Shown here piece after piece: positions 1 through 9,001 of a DNA stretch of 64,000 nucleotides. The stretch is from JACVRW01 sp963734025. GTDB taxonomy: Bacteria; Actinomycetota; Thermoleophilia; Solirubrobacterales; Thermoleophilaceae. The position numbers were made by a program, and so were the translations under genes. The notes under the pieces were generated by a model. That model worked only from the letters and a program-made list of their open reading frames with translations, was not told the origin of the DNA and made no database searches. The stretch is from NCBI GenBank assembly GCA_963734025.1, contig CAVTFR010000005.1, positions 326,818 through 390,817 of the forward strand, written 5' to 3'. Numbering within the stretch: position 1 is the first letter of the stretch; every line of letters begins with the position of its first letter.

Positions 1-924
1 CTTGCCGAGCTTGCCGCCGGACGTGAAGCGCTCGTAGGCCTGCTCGGCCTCGTCGAGCGCGAAGGTGGCGGCCACCGGCACGGTCAGAGCGGCGCTCTCG
101 AAGTGCGGCAGCAGCTCACGCTCGACGAGCCGCGCGGCAAGTGCCTTCTCCTCGAGCGGCCGGGCGCGCAGCGTCGAGCCGTGGATGCGCGCGTGCTTCT
201 GCATCAGCGCCAGCAGGTTGATCTCGGCTGTGGGGCCGCTGCCCCCGACGCCGATCACCGCGATGCGCCCGCGACGCGCGAGCGCGGCCAGGTTCTCCTC
301 GAGGTTGCCGGCCCCGACGAGCTCGAGGATCACATCGTAGGGCCCGTGCTCGCCGAAGCCATCGGGCGCGATCGCCCGGGCGCCGAGCGCCTCGACCCCA
401 GCCCGGAGCTCCTCCCGCCGAACGGTGGCGGTCACGCGTGCACCCGCGGCTCGGCCGATCTGCACCGCCGCGGTGCCCACTCCCCCGGCCGCGCCGTGCA
501 CGAGCAGGTGCTCCCCTGGGCGCAGCCCGGCCTGGGTGAAGAGCGCGTCGTGGGCGGTCGTGAACACCTCCGGGAGGCCGCCTGCCTGGGGCCAGTCGAG
601 CGCCTCCGGCACGGGCATCGCCGCGCGCTCGTGCACCACGGCGAGCTCTGCCTGGCCGCCGCCCCCGACGACCGCCATCACGCGGTCCCCTTCGGAGAAG
701 CGGCGCGCGCCCGGCCCCACGGCGACCACCTCGCCCGCGAGCTCCAGGCCCGGGATGTCGGCGGGCTCGCCGGGCGGCGCGGGATAGGCGCCGCGGCGCT
801 GCAGCATGTCCGCTCCGTTCAGGCCGGCGCCGCGCACGCGCACCAGGACTTGGCCCCAACCCGGCTCAGGATCGGAACGCTCCTCGACGAGGAGGCTCCC
901 GTCCTTGATCGTCAGCGCCCGCAT
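1..924 (-). CDS. Zinc-type quinone oxidoreductase (PIG3-like), 3' end outside window
   Basis: The minus strand is open from an ATG at 922-924 to base 1 without a stop (308 codons visible). The start reads MRALTIKDGS. A GroES-like N-terminal half is followed by a Rossmann half with the dinucleotide loop HGAAGGVGTAAVQIGRAAG. The catalytic-zinc cysteines of true alcohol dehydrogenases are absent, which is typical of quinone oxidoreductases of the MDR superfamily (PIG3/QOR group) using NADPH and quinone-like substrates in the cytoplasm. The family is about 320-330 residues, so only about 15-20 residues lie beyond the edge. It diverges from the hydrolase at 1021. The family call is firm; the substrate is unknown. 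Confidence 0.85.
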   Translation of the reverse strand, partial: MRALTIKDGSLLVEERSDPEPGWGQVLVRVRGAGLNGADMLQRRGAYPAPPGEPADIPGLELAGEVVAVGPGARRFSEGDRVMAVVGGGGQAELAVVHERAAMPVPEALDWPQAGGLPEVFTTAHDALFTQAGLRPGEHLLVHGAAGGVGTAAVQIGRAAGARVTATVRREELRAGVEALGARAIAPDGFGEHGPYDVILELVGAGNLEENLAALARRGRIAVIGVGGSGPTAEINLLALMQKHARIHGSTLRARPLEEKALAARLVERELLPHFESAALTVPVAATFALDEAEQAYERFTSGGKLGK

Positions 925-1020
925 GGGGCGGGAAATCTAACCGCTGGCGGACGTTTCTGAAGGAGGGGTGCCTTACGAATCGAATGTGTCCATGCCGGTT
1001 ACTAGGTTGACGGCGCGCGC

Positions 1021-1821
1021 GTGAAGCCACCAGCGTTCATCACCGCGGGATTCGGGCCCCCGCTCTGGCGGGAGGCTCGCTTCGGCCTGGAGACGGCGGC
1101 GCTGCTGCGCGACCCGATCCTGCGCGGTGACGGCGTGCCCGAGGGCCACGGCCGCCCGGTGCTGCTGATCCCGGGCTTCCTCGCGGGCGACGGCTCGCTC
1201 GCCATGATGGCCGGCTGGCTGAAGCGAGCCGGCTACCGGCCCAGCCGGGCCGGCATGCGCCTGAACGTCGACTGCTCGGGCACGATCGTCACGCGGCTCG
1301 AGGAGCTGCTCGAGCGGCTGGTGGCGGAGCAGGGACGAAGAGCCGTCATCGTCGGGCAGAGTCGCGGCGGGACGATCGCTCGGGTGCTCGGCCACAGGCG
1401 GGCCGATCTCGTCTGCGGTGTGGTCGCGCTCGGCTCGCCGCAGCTCGACCCGCTCGCCGTCCACGCGCTCGTGCGGCTGCAGGTCGAGGCGGTTGCGCGG
1501 CTCGGCTCGCTCGGCGCTCCCGGGCTCTTCAAGCGCACTTGCCTGGAGGACGCGTGCTGCGCGTCCTTCTGGGCCGGCCTGCCCGAGCCGATGCCGAGCG
1601 ATGTCGGCCTGGTCAGCGTCTACTCGAAGTCCGACGGGATCGTGGACTGGCGCGCGTGCCTCGACCCCTACGGAGAGCAGGTCGAGATCGACAGCTCGCA
1701 CTGCGGGATGTCCGTCTCGCCCGCCGCGTGGCGGGCGATCGCCGCCGCGCTGGGCTCCTTCACGCGCTGCGACGCGCGCCGCGGCCCGCCGCCCGCGCGG
1801 CACTACTCGCGCGCTGCCTGA
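1021..1821 (+). CDS. Alpha/beta-fold hydrolase (lipase-like)
   Basis: A 266-residue protein from a GTG start; an in-frame TAG at 1003-1005 excludes any longer form. An alpha/beta-hydrolase fold is shown by the strand-turn VLLIPGFLAGD near residue 50 (oxyanion region), the nucleophile elbow GQSRG with Ser114, a probable acid Asp205 in SKSDGIVDW and His227 in SSHCGM. It therefore has a complete Ser-Asp-His triad. No signal peptide is visible, so it is probably cytoplasmic. Similar actinobacterial proteins are annotated only as alpha/beta hydrolases or esterases; the substrate is not inferable. Its last 19 bases overlap the convergent dehydrogenase gene. Confidence 0.8.
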   Translation: MKPPAFITAGFGPPLWREARFGLETAALLRDPILRGDGVPEGHGRPVLLIPGFLAGDGSLAMMAGWLKRAGYRPSRAGMRLNVDCSGTIVTRLEELLERLVAEQGRRAVIVGQSRGGTIARVLGHRRADLVCGVVALGSPQLDPLAVHALVRLQVEAVARLGSLGAPGLFKRTCLEDACCASFWAGLPEPMPSDVGLVSVYSKSDGIVDWRACLDPYGEQVEIDSSHCGMSVSPAAWRAIAAALGSFTRCDARRGPPPARHYSRAA

Positions 1822-2801
1822 CTGCCGGGCGGGACCACGACGGCGGCGCCGCGGACGTCACCCGCGCGCAGGTGCTCGAGCGCCTCGTTCGCCCGCTCGA
1901 GCTCGAACGTCGTCACGCGCGTGCGCACGGGGACCTGCGGGGCGAGCGCGAGGAACTCCCGGGCGTCGGCACGCGTGAGGTTCGCGACCGAGCGCAGGAC
2001 GCGCTCGCCCCAGAGCAGCTCGTACGGGAACGAGGGGATGTCGCTCATGTGGATGCCGCCGCAGACGACGCTGCCTCCCTTGGCGACGGCTCGCAGTGCG
2101 GCGGGCACGAGCTCGCCCGCCGGCGCGAAGATGAGCGCGGCGTCGAGCTCCTCGGGCGGCGGGCCCAGCGCGTCGCCCGCCCACTCCGCCCCCAGCTCGA
2201 GCGCGAACTCCTGCGCGGCGCGGTCGTCAGCGCGCGTGAACGCGAACACGCGCCTGCCCTCGTGCAGCGCCACCTGGCAGATGATGTGGGCGGCGGCGCC
2301 GAAGCCGTAGATGCCGAGTCGCTCCGCGTCGCCCGCCATCCGCAGCGTGCGAAAGCCGATCAGCCCGGCGCAGAGGAGCGGCGCGGCCTGCAGGTCCGGG
2401 TAACCCTCCGGGATCGGGAAGCAGAAGCGCTCGTCGGCCACCGTCAGCTGGGCGAAGCCGCCGTCGCGCCCGTAGCCGGTGAAGATCGCCCGGTCGCAGA
2501 GGTTCTCGCGCCCGCTCAGGCAGTAGCGGCACTTCCCGTCGGTCCAGCCGAGCCACGGCACGCCGACGCGCGCGCCCGGCTCGTGGCGCTCGCCGCCGCG
2601 CAGCACGCGCGCCACGATCTGGTGGCCCTGCACGAGGGGCAGCTTCGGCTCGCTCAGCTCGCCGTCGAGGATGTGCAGGTCGGTGCGGCAGACCCCGCAG
2701 GCAGACACCTCGAGCAGCAGCTCGCCGGGGCCCGGCTCCGGGTCGGGGAGCTCGGCCGCCCGCAGCGGCCCGCCGGCCGATTCGAGAACCATCGCCCGCA
2801 C
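1803..2801 (-). CDS. Zinc-dependent alcohol dehydrogenase (AdhA-like)
   Basis: An MDR-family alcohol dehydrogenase of 332 residues from a GTG start that gives the family-typical MRAMVLES; a longer ATG frame to 2834 would run into the divergent sulfurtransferase gene. The catalytic zinc region is CGVCRTDLH followed by GHQIV. The structural zinc loop carries clustered cysteines (GKCRYCLSGRENLCD). The coenzyme loop is GFGAAAH, the form seen in the AdhA subgroup (COG1064-like). It should oxidise or reduce small alcohols and aldehydes with NAD(P). It converges with the hydrolase at 1021-1821 and diverges from the sulfurtransferase, so it is probably a single transcript. Confidence 0.85.
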   Translation of the reverse strand: MRAMVLESAGGPLRAAELPDPEPGPGELLLEVSACGVCRTDLHILDGELSEPKLPLVQGHQIVARVLRGGERHEPGARVGVPWLGWTDGKCRYCLSGRENLCDRAIFTGYGRDGGFAQLTVADERFCFPIPEGYPDLQAAPLLCAGLIGFRTLRMAGDAERLGIYGFGAAAHIICQVALHEGRRVFAFTRADDRAAQEFALELGAEWAGDALGPPPEELDAALIFAPAGELVPAALRAVAKGGSVVCGGIHMSDIPSFPYELLWGERVLRSVANLTRADAREFLALAPQVPVRTRVTTFELERANEALEHLRAGDVRGAAVVVPPGSQAARE

Positions 2802-2824
2802 CGCAGCAAGGCTACGCTCCCCGC

Positions 2825-3646
2825 ATGGGACCACTGGTCGAGCCGGGCTGGCTGCGCGAGCGGCTCGGTGAGCCGGCGCTGCGCGTCGTCGACTGCCGCT
2901 TCAAGCTCGGCGAGCCCGGAGCCGGCGAACGGCTCTGGCGCGAGGGCCACATCCCCGGCGCCGCCTTCCTCGACCTCGACCGCGACCTGTCGTCCGAGCC
3001 CGGCGAGCGCGGACGCCACCCGCTGCCCGAGCCCGCCGCCTTCGAAGCCGCCGCGAGCCGGGCCGGGATCTCCGCGGACACCCGGGTCGTCGCCTACGAC
3101 GAGGCGGCCGAGGGCGGCGCGGCACGGCTGTGGTGGCTCCTGCGCCACTTCGGCCACGACGAGGCGGCGGTGCTGAACGGCGGCCTCGCCGGCTGGCGCG
3201 CGGAGGGCGGCCCGCTCGAACAGGGCGCCGAGGAGATCACTCCCGGAGACCTCAGTGCCGGCGCGACCCTCGGGCGCCCGATCGAGCTCGAGGAGATCGC
3301 GGGCGGCGGCGGCCCGCTCCTCCTCGACGCGCGCGTGCCCGAGCGCTACCGGGGCGAGACCGAGCCGATCGACGCGGTCGCGGGCCACATCCCCGGCGCC
3401 CAGAACCTGCCCGCCGGCGAGCTTGCGCCCGGCGGCCGCTTCCTGGCGCCCGACGAGCTGCGCGCGCGCTTCGAGGCGGCCGGGGCGTCGAGCGCCGCGG
3501 AGCTCGGCGCCTACTGCGGCTCCGGCGTGGCCGCCTGCGTCGTCGTGCTCGCGTCCGAGCTCGCCGGGATCGGCCAGGCGCGGCTCTACCCGGGCTCGTG
3601 GAGCGAGTGGTCGCGGCGCGGGTTGCCGGTCGCGCGCCAGGAGTAG
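2825..3646 (+). CDS. sseA: Thiosulfate/3-mercaptopyruvate sulfurtransferase
   Basis: A 273-residue protein with two tandem rhodanese domains (about 5-130 and 150-270). The catalytic cysteine is Cys231 in the loop CGSGVAA. A CGSGxxA loop is the form found in 3-mercaptopyruvate sulfurtransferases rather than the CRxGT loop of thiosulfate rhodaneses, so mercaptopyruvate is the more likely donor (inference from the loop). It has the family's usual length. The start lies 23 bases from the divergent dehydrogenase start, implying a compact shared promoter region. Its last 61 bases overlap the 3' end of the convergent PPOX gene. Confidence 0.88.
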   Translation: MGPLVEPGWLRERLGEPALRVVDCRFKLGEPGAGERLWREGHIPGAAFLDLDRDLSSEPGERGRHPLPEPAAFEAAASRAGISADTRVVAYDEAAEGGAARLWWLLRHFGHDEAAVLNGGLAGWRAEGGPLEQGAEEITPGDLSAGATLGRPIELEEIAGGGGPLLLDARVPERYRGETEPIDAVAGHIPGAQNLPAGELAPGGRFLAPDELRARFEAAGASSAAELGAYCGSGVAACVVVLASELAGIGQARLYPGSWSEWSRRGLPVARQE

Positions 3647-4044
3647 GCGCGCTCGACACCGAGCCGCATCAGCGGCCCCGGCGGCGTGCGCTCGGCGTAG
3701 GGCTCGTACTTGGCCGCGAGCGCCGCCATCCCCTCCCCGCCCTGGTCGACGGCGAGCCACTCGACGCGGCCGAGCAGCTGCACCCAGGCGAGCTTCGACC
3801 AGTCGTCCGAGTAGACGTCCACGAGGAGCGCCGCCTCGGGGCGCCGCCGCAGCCGCCGCACGCGCGCCGGCTCGGGCGTGCGCTTTGGCTTCTCGTCGAT
3901 CGCGCTCCACACGGAGCCGCCCGCGAGCGCGAATGTCACCGGCAGCACGCGCGGCCTGTCGTCCTCGTCGACGAAGGCGAGCCGCGCCACGCGCTCGACG
4001 CGGAGCAGGTCGAGGCCCCACTCGGGTAGCTCCTCTAGCGTCAC
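3586..4044 (-). CDS. PPOX-class F420-dependent enzyme (TIGR03668-like)
   Basis: A 152-residue split-barrel FMN/F420-binding protein. The N-terminus (VARLAFVDEDDRPRVLPVTF) and the later segment WVQLLGRVEWL match the pyridoxamine-oxidase-like fold of the Rv0121-type group. Members act on F420 or other flavin-like cofactors; the substrate is unknown. It fits with the luciferase-like monooxygenase immediately upstream, which belongs to another family that frequently uses F420. The two genes diverge with 28 bases between their starts. Its 3' end runs 61 bases into the convergent sulfurtransferase gene, a long but plausible antisense overlap. Confidence 0.78.
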   Translation of the reverse strand: MTLEELPEWGLDLLRVERVARLAFVDEDDRPRVLPVTFALAGGSVWSAIDEKPKRTPEPARVRRLRRRPEAALLVDVYSDDWSKLAWVQLLGRVEWLAVDQGGEGMAALAAKYEPYAERTPPGPLMRLGVERAYSWRATGNPRRDHSLHEPG

Positions 4045-4072
4045 GGGGTGAGCCTACGAGAAGGAGAGCCGC

Positions 4073-4933
4073 ATGGAGATCGGCATTGGCCTGCCAACCA
4101 CGATTCCGGGAGTTCAGCGGCACGAGCTGCTCGACTGGGCGAGACGAGCGGACAGCGCCGGCTTCTCCACGCTCGGAACCCTCGATCGGATCACCTATCC
4201 CAACTACGAGCCGCTGATCTCGCTCGCCGCCGCGGCCGCCGTGACCGAGCGGATCAGGCTGACCACAGCGATCCTGATCGTCCCCTACCGCCAGAGCGCC
4301 GCGATCCTCGCGAAGCAGACCGCCACGATCCAGCAGCTCTCCGAAGGGCGGTTCGTGCTCGGCGCGGCCGTCGGCGGCCGACCCGACGACTACGAGCCGT
4401 TCGGCGTGCCGATGGCGGGCCGGGGGCAGCGCTTCGAGGCGATGATCGAGGAGGTCAAGCGGCTCTGGGCCGGCGACGAGCGCGGGAGCGCGGGCGGCGT
4501 CGGGCCCGATGTGAGCGCGAACCCGCCCCAGGTGATCATCGGCGGCCAGGCGGACGTCGCCTTCCGGCGCGCCGCGCGGCTCGGCGACGGCTACATCATG
4601 GGCGCCGGCCCGCCCGAGTATTTCCCGAGCTTGGTCGAGAAGCTGGAGGCGGCCTGGCGCGAGCAGGGCCGCGAGGGCAGCCCGCGCAAGCTGTCGCTGA
4701 CCTACTACGCCCTCGGCGACAATGCCGAGGACGACACCGTCGCCTCGATTGGCCACTACTACGAGTTCGCGGGCGAGTACCGCGACATGGTCGTGTCGGG
4801 CACCGCCAAGGGCCCGGACGAGATCCGCGAGCGCGTGCGCGCGTTCGAGGACGCCGGCTGCGACGAGCTGATCATGTGCCCGGCGTCGGCCGACCCCACG
4901 CAGGTCGACGAGCTGGCACAGATCGTGCTCTGA
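4073..4933 (+). CDS. LLM-class flavin-dependent oxidoreductase
   Basis: A 286-residue bacterial-luciferase-like TIM barrel. It begins MEIGIGLPTTIPG and includes RIRLTTAILIVPYR, LSEGRFVLGAAVG and the late FEDAGCDELIMCP strand, all typical of the family. A strong ribosome-binding site (GAAGGAGAG) precedes the ATG by six bases. Actinobacterial members of this length are usually F420- or FMN-dependent. The adjacent divergent F420-type PPOX protein supports F420 but does not prove it. It is followed after 29 bases by a small hypothetical gene on the same strand. Confidence 0.85.
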   Translation: MEIGIGLPTTIPGVQRHELLDWARRADSAGFSTLGTLDRITYPNYEPLISLAAAAAVTERIRLTTAILIVPYRQSAAILAKQTATIQQLSEGRFVLGAAVGGRPDDYEPFGVPMAGRGQRFEAMIEEVKRLWAGDERGSAGGVGPDVSANPPQVIIGGQADVAFRRAARLGDGYIMGAGPPEYFPSLVEKLEAAWREQGREGSPRKLSLTYYALGDNAEDDTVASIGHYYEFAGEYRDMVVSGTAKGPDEIRERVRAFEDAGCDELIMCPASADPTQVDELAQIVL

Positions 4934-4962
4934 GCGCCCTTCTGTCCACCGAGCGCGCCAGC

Positions 4963-5337
4963 ATGAGCCGGACGATGCCACCGTCCAGGCTCCGAATCGT
5001 GGGCGTCCGCGTCGCACGCTCGCTGTACGGGCGCTGGCGCCAGCTGCCCCGGGCCGAGCGCGAGCGAACCGCCGGCGTGGCCGAGGACGCCAAGGAGAAG
5101 GCGTTCGCCGTGCGCGGGACGCCGGAACCGCAGCGCGCCCAGGCCGAGGCGGAGCTGCGGGTCGCCAACGAGTCGCTCGCTGCGGCTCTCGTCGAGACCG
5201 CCGAGGCCGATCCCGAGATCGCGGCGGAGGACGTCGAGGACCTGCGAGAGGACCTGCGCCGCGAGCTCGAGCGACTCGCGAGCGCCGACATTAAGGCTTC
5301 GAGAACAGCCCGCGGGCCGGCTAATCCAGCTGGGTAG
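4963..5337 (+). CDS. Hypothetical charged helical protein
   Basis: A 124-residue protein I do not recognise. From the ATG at 4963 (a second ATG lies at 4975) it has a basic N-terminus (VRVARSLYGRWRQLPRAER), then a long Glu/Ala/Arg-rich stretch that should be continuously alpha-helical, with heptad-like spacing around residues 45-105. There is no signal peptide or membrane segment. G/C-ending codons are used throughout and it is co-oriented with the upstream monooxygenase, so it is probably real. It ends 30 bases before the solute-importer operon. Confidence 0.55.
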   Translation: MSRTMPPSRLRIVGVRVARSLYGRWRQLPRAERERTAGVAEDAKEKAFAVRGTPEPQRAQAEAELRVANESLAAALVETAEADPEIAAEDVEDLREDLRRELERLASADIKASRTARGPANPAG

Positions 5338-5367
5338 GATTCACCCCTCCTCCGGGACCCCCCACCC

Positions 5368-6558
5368 GTGAATTCACCAGAATCCGCCCATACCAAGGGG
5401 CCGTCGCCATTGTCGGACGCCGCGACGCTCGAATTCCGCTCGGCTACGAAGCGCTATCCCGGTCAAAGCGAGCCGGCGGTCGAGAAACTGTCGCTGACCG
5501 TCCCGGCCGGCGAGATCTGCGTGCTCGTCGGGCCGTCCGGCTGCGGCAAGACGACCGCCATGCGGATGGTCAACCGCATGATCGACATCACCGACGGCGA
5601 CATCCTGCTCGACGGCAGGAGCGTCAAGGAGCGCCGCCCTGCCGAGCTGCGCCGGGAGATCGGCTACGCGATCCAGCAGATCGGGCTGTTCCCGCACCTC
5701 ACGGTCAGCGACAACATCGCGACCGTCCCACGCCTGCTCGGCTGGGACAAGGAGCGCATCCGCGCCCGAGGCGACCAGCTGCTCGAGCTCGTGAGCCTCG
5801 ACCCGCACGAGACGCGCGACCGCTACCCCGCGCAGCTCTCCGGCGGTCAGCGGCAGCGGGTGGGCGTGGCGCGTGCGCTCGCCGTCGACCCGCCGCTGAT
5901 GCTGATGGACGAGCCCTTCGGCGCCATCGACCCGATCAACCGCGAGCGGCTCCAGAACGAGTTCCTGCGGCTCCAGCGCGAGATCCGCAAGACCGTCGTG
6001 TTCGTGACCCACGACATCGACGAGGCGATCAAGATGGGCGACCGCATCGCGGTGCTGAAGAAGGGCGGCAAGCTCGCCCAGTACGCCTCGCCCGCCGAGC
6101 TGCTCATGTACCCGGCCGACTCGTTCGTCGAGGACTTCGTCGGCGCCGACCGCGCGCTCAAGCGGCTCGCGCTTCAGCGCGTGCGCGATGTCGACCTGTG
6201 GCGGGCCCCGCTCGTCCGCGTGGGCGAGCCGGTGACAGAGGCGCGCACGAAGCTGGGCGACGCCGACGTCCCCTACCCGCTGCTCGTCGACGACGAGGGC
6301 AAGCCGCTCGGCTGGCTGTCGGAGAAGGCCCTCGCGGGTGAGCGCGTCCAGGACGAGCTGCGCTCGAACCCGAAGCCGATCCTGGACCTTGACGACGTGC
6401 TGCGCGATGCGCTCGCCGACCTGCTCTACGAGGAGGCTCAATACGGCCCGGTGGTCGACGCCCGCGGCGGCGTCACGGGTGTGCTGTCGATCGAGATCCT
6501 GAGCCACGCGCTTCGCACCGATCCCGAGGAGGTCCCGAGCGGGGCGGACGCGCTGTGA
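5368..6558 (+). CDS. opuCA: Glycine-betaine/carnitine/choline ABC transporter ATPase
   Basis: A 396-residue quaternary-amine transporter ATPase. Walker A is GPSGCGKTT, the Q-loop lies in IQQIGLFPHLT, the signature is LSGGQRQRVGVARAL and Walker B is LMLMDEPFGAID with the following H-loop VTHDID. The ATPase domain fills about residues 15-260. The C-terminal 130 residues are a paired CBS module that senses ionic strength or nucleotides in OpuA/OpuC/ProV proteins. It begins with GTG at 5368 (a TTG near 5410 is an alternative). It is the first gene of a four-gene operon and overlaps the next by GTGA. Confidence 0.9.
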   Translation: MNSPESAHTKGPSPLSDAATLEFRSATKRYPGQSEPAVEKLSLTVPAGEICVLVGPSGCGKTTAMRMVNRMIDITDGDILLDGRSVKERRPAELRREIGYAIQQIGLFPHLTVSDNIATVPRLLGWDKERIRARGDQLLELVSLDPHETRDRYPAQLSGGQRQRVGVARALAVDPPLMLMDEPFGAIDPINRERLQNEFLRLQREIRKTVVFVTHDIDEAIKMGDRIAVLKKGGKLAQYASPAELLMYPADSFVEDFVGADRALKRLALQRVRDVDLWRAPLVRVGEPVTEARTKLGDADVPYPLLVDDEGKPLGWLSEKALAGERVQDELRSNPKPILDLDDVLRDALADLLYEEAQYGPVVDARGGVTGVLSIEILSHALRTDPEEVPSGADAL

Positions 6559-7256
6559 CCGTGCCGATCGCCCAGGTCCAGATCCGCGAGCGCGAGGACA
6601 CCTGCGTCGCGGACAACGGCTTCTGCCCCGACTGGATCGTGGACAACTTCGACCGCTACGTGGACCCCTTCTTCCAGCACGTGCTCCTCACGGTCGTCGC
6701 GATGGCGATCGGGTTCGGGATCTCGTTCTCGCTCGCGCTGCTCGCCTACCGCCGGCGCTGGCTGATCAACCCGGTCACGCAGGTCACGGGGATCCTCTAC
6801 ACCGTCCCGAGCATCGCCGCGTTCTTCCTGCTGCTGCCGGTCACCGGCCGCGGCTTCCTCACCGCAACCATCGCGCTCGTCGCGTATGTGCTGCTGATCA
6901 TCTTCCGCAACGTCCTCACCGGGCTCGACAACGTTCCGGAGGACATCAAGGACGCGGGCCGCGGGATGGGCCTGACCGACCGGCAGCTGCTCTGGCGCGT
7001 CGAGGTGCCACTGGCCCTGCCGGAGATCATGGCGGGGCTGCGGATCGCGGCGACCACCACCGTCGGGCTCGCCACGCTCGCCTTCTTCGCCGGGGCCGGC
7101 GGCCTCGGTGAGCAGATCTTCGCCGACATCACGTTCAAGTCGAACGTCGTCGTCGCGGGCCTCCTGGCCGTGCTGCTTGCGGCCGTGCTGGACGGGCTGA
7201 TCCTGCTCACGCAGCGCGCCGCGACCCCCTGGACGAGGGCGGCGGCCGCGCGATGA
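6555..7256 (+). CDS. opuCB: Osmoprotectant ABC transporter permease 1
   Basis: A 233-residue integral membrane permease of the ProW/OpuCB type with about five to six membrane spans. The cytoplasmic EAA loop (DAGRGMGLTDRQLLWRVEVP) that docks on the ATPase is well preserved. An N-terminal polar stretch of about 35 residues precedes the first span. The GTG start overlaps the ATPase stop by four bases and the next permease start overlaps its stop by four (ATGA), so translation is coupled along the operon. It pairs with the second permease to form the channel. Confidence 0.9.
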   Translation: MTVPIAQVQIREREDTCVADNGFCPDWIVDNFDRYVDPFFQHVLLTVVAMAIGFGISFSLALLAYRRRWLINPVTQVTGILYTVPSIAAFFLLLPVTGRGFLTATIALVAYVLLIIFRNVLTGLDNVPEDIKDAGRGMGLTDRQLLWRVEVPLALPEIMAGLRIAATTTVGLATLAFFAGAGGLGEQIFADITFKSNVVVAGLLAVLLAAVLDGLILLTQRAATPWTRAAAAR

Positions 7257-8014
7257 ACACGACGATCGCCTTCCTGGGCCAGTTCGGCGACGCGATCGAC
7301 TTCATCTTCAACGAGCGCGAGTCGCCCGCCGGCGGCGCACAGGTCGGCGGCCTGGGCGAGATCTGGGAGCTCATGTGGGAGCACCTGAAGCTCGCGGCGG
7401 CTGCCATGGCGGTCGCGTGCGCGCTGTCGATCCCGCTCGGCCTCTGGCTCGGCCACACCGGCAAGGGTGCCTTCCTCGCGATCAACGCGTCGAACGTCGG
7501 GCGCGCCGTCCCGAGCCTCGCGCTGATCGCCTTCTTCGTCGCCTACATCGGCGTCGGCTTCACGAACCTGACGCTCGCGCTCGTGTTGCTGGCGATCCCG
7601 CCCATCCTCACGAACGCGTACACCGGCGTGCGTCAGGTCGAGCCGGACACCGTCGACGCCGCGCGCGGCATGGGCATGACGGGTGCCCAGATCGTTCGCC
7701 GCGTCGAGCTGCCGCTGTCGCTGCCGCTCATCTTCGGCGGCATCCGGATCTCGGCGGTGAACGTCGTCGCCACGGCGACCATCGCACCGCTCGCGGGCGT
7801 TGTCACGCTCGGCGATCCGATCATCAACGTCAACACCTACGGCGACGAGGGGAGGCTCGCGGCGGCAATCGTCGTCGCGCTCCTGGCCGTCGCCACCGAG
7901 GTCCTCCTGGGGCTGGTGCAGCGCGCCGTGACCCCGAAGGGCCTGAAGCTAGAGGCAGGCGGATCTGCGCGTCGCCTCGCGATTCCCATCAAGAGGAAGG
8001 AAGCCACGACATGA
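7253..8014 (+). CDS. opuCD: Osmoprotectant ABC transporter permease 2
   Basis: A 253-residue paralogue of the preceding permease with about six membrane segments. The EAA loop (DAARGMGMTGAQIVRRVELP) is intact. Residues 1-40 are polar and probably periplasmic or extracellular. Two permeases plus an ATPase and a lipoprotein are the classical OpuC/OsmVWXY arrangement. Both ends show four-base start/stop overlaps with neighbours. Confidence 0.9.
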   Translation: MNTTIAFLGQFGDAIDFIFNERESPAGGAQVGGLGEIWELMWEHLKLAAAAMAVACALSIPLGLWLGHTGKGAFLAINASNVGRAVPSLALIAFFVAYIGVGFTNLTLALVLLAIPPILTNAYTGVRQVEPDTVDAARGMGMTGAQIVRRVELPLSLPLIFGGIRISAVNVVATATIAPLAGVVTLGDPIINVNTYGDEGRLAAAIVVALLAVATEVLLGLVQRAVTPKGLKLEAGGSARRLAIPIKRKEATT

Positions 8015-8997
8015 AGAAGCACCGTTGGCTGGTCCTGCTCACGCTGCTCGTAGCGGCACTCGCCGTCGCGGGCTGCGGCGACGACGACGATGACGACGGC
8101 GGCGGGGGCGGCGCCTCTACCTCCGGGGAGCAGGCGGCCGGCCAGATCCAGAAGGACGACGCCAACTCGTCGACCGAGGTCACGATGGGCTCGAAGAACT
8201 TCACCGAGCAGAAGATCCTCGGTGAGATCTACGCACAGGCGCTCGAGGCCGCCGGCTACAGCGTCCAGAAGGAGCTCAACCTGGGCGACGAGCAGACCGC
8301 GCTGAAGGCGCTCGAGGGCGGGCAGATCAGCGCCTACCCCGAGTACACCGGCACGGCGCTGCTGTCGTTCTTCGGCGTCAAGGCCGACGAGCTGCCGAGC
8401 GACGAGACGACGGCCTACGAGCAGGTCAAGGCCGACTTCGCCAAGAAGAACCTCACGGCGCTCGAGCCGACGCCGTTCGTCAGCTCGAACGAGGTGGCGG
8501 TCACGAAGGAGACCGCCGACAAGCTCGGCCTCAAGAAGATCTCGGACCTGAAGGGCAAGTCGCAGGACCTGACGCTCTACGGGACACCCGAGTGCCGCCA
8601 GCGGCTCGACTGCCTGCTCGGCCTGGAGCAGGTCTACGGGCTCAAGTTCAAGAAGTTCGTGCCGGTCGACATCGCCCTGCGCCACGAGGTCCTCACGAAG
8701 GGCCAGGCGGACGTCTCGATCGTCTTCACGACCGATCCGCAGATCAAGCGCGAGGGCTTCGTCCTGCTCGAGGACGACAAGGGCATGTTCCCGCCCTACA
8801 ACTCGACGCTCGTCGTGCGCGACGACGTGATCGAGAAGGCCGGGCCCGACTTCGACGCCACGGTTGCGCTTGCGACCAAGGGCCTGACCGACGAGGTGAT
8901 GCAGGAGCTGAACGCCCGCGTCGACCTCGACAAGGAGACGCCCGAGGCGGTCGCGGGCCAGTACCTGGAGGAGAGCGGGCTGGTCGGCGGCAGCTGA
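8011..8997 (+). CDS. opuCC: Glycine-betaine/osmoprotectant-binding lipoprotein
   Basis: A 328-residue substrate-binding protein (OpuAC fold). A lipoprotein signal ends at the lipobox VAGC, followed directly by an Asp6-Gly5 linker. The mature domain opens with VTMGSKNFTEQKILGEIYAQ, the typical start of quaternary-ammonium binding proteins. A disulfide-competent pair (CRQRLDC) lies in the middle. It should deliver betaine, choline or carnitine to the two permeases. It is the last gene of the operon and is followed within 20 bases by a strong hairpin. The same acidic-glycine linker recurs in the LIV binding protein at 52513-54010. Confidence 0.9.
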   Translation: MKKHRWLVLLTLLVAALAVAGCGDDDDDDGGGGGASTSGEQAAGQIQKDDANSSTEVTMGSKNFTEQKILGEIYAQALEAAGYSVQKELNLGDEQTALKALEGGQISAYPEYTGTALLSFFGVKADELPSDETTAYEQVKADFAKKNLTALEPTPFVSSNEVAVTKETADKLGLKKISDLKGKSQDLTLYGTPECRQRLDCLLGLEQVYGLKFKKFVPVDIALRHEVLTKGQADVSIVFTTDPQIKREGFVLLEDDKGMFPPYNSTLVVRDDVIEKAGPDFDATVALATKGLTDEVMQELNARVDLDKETPEAVAGQYLEESGLVGGS

Positions 8998-9001
8998 GGC
9001 T

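Noticed and set aside
103..960. Long open frame opposite the first dehydrogenase gene
   Set aside because: It is antisense to a clear MDR-family gene and has Arg/Pro/Ala-rich composition typical of shadow frames in high-G+C DNA.
2654..5017. A 787-codon minus-strand open frame
   Set aside because: It lies across four convincing genes on both strands and lacks domain-like segments.
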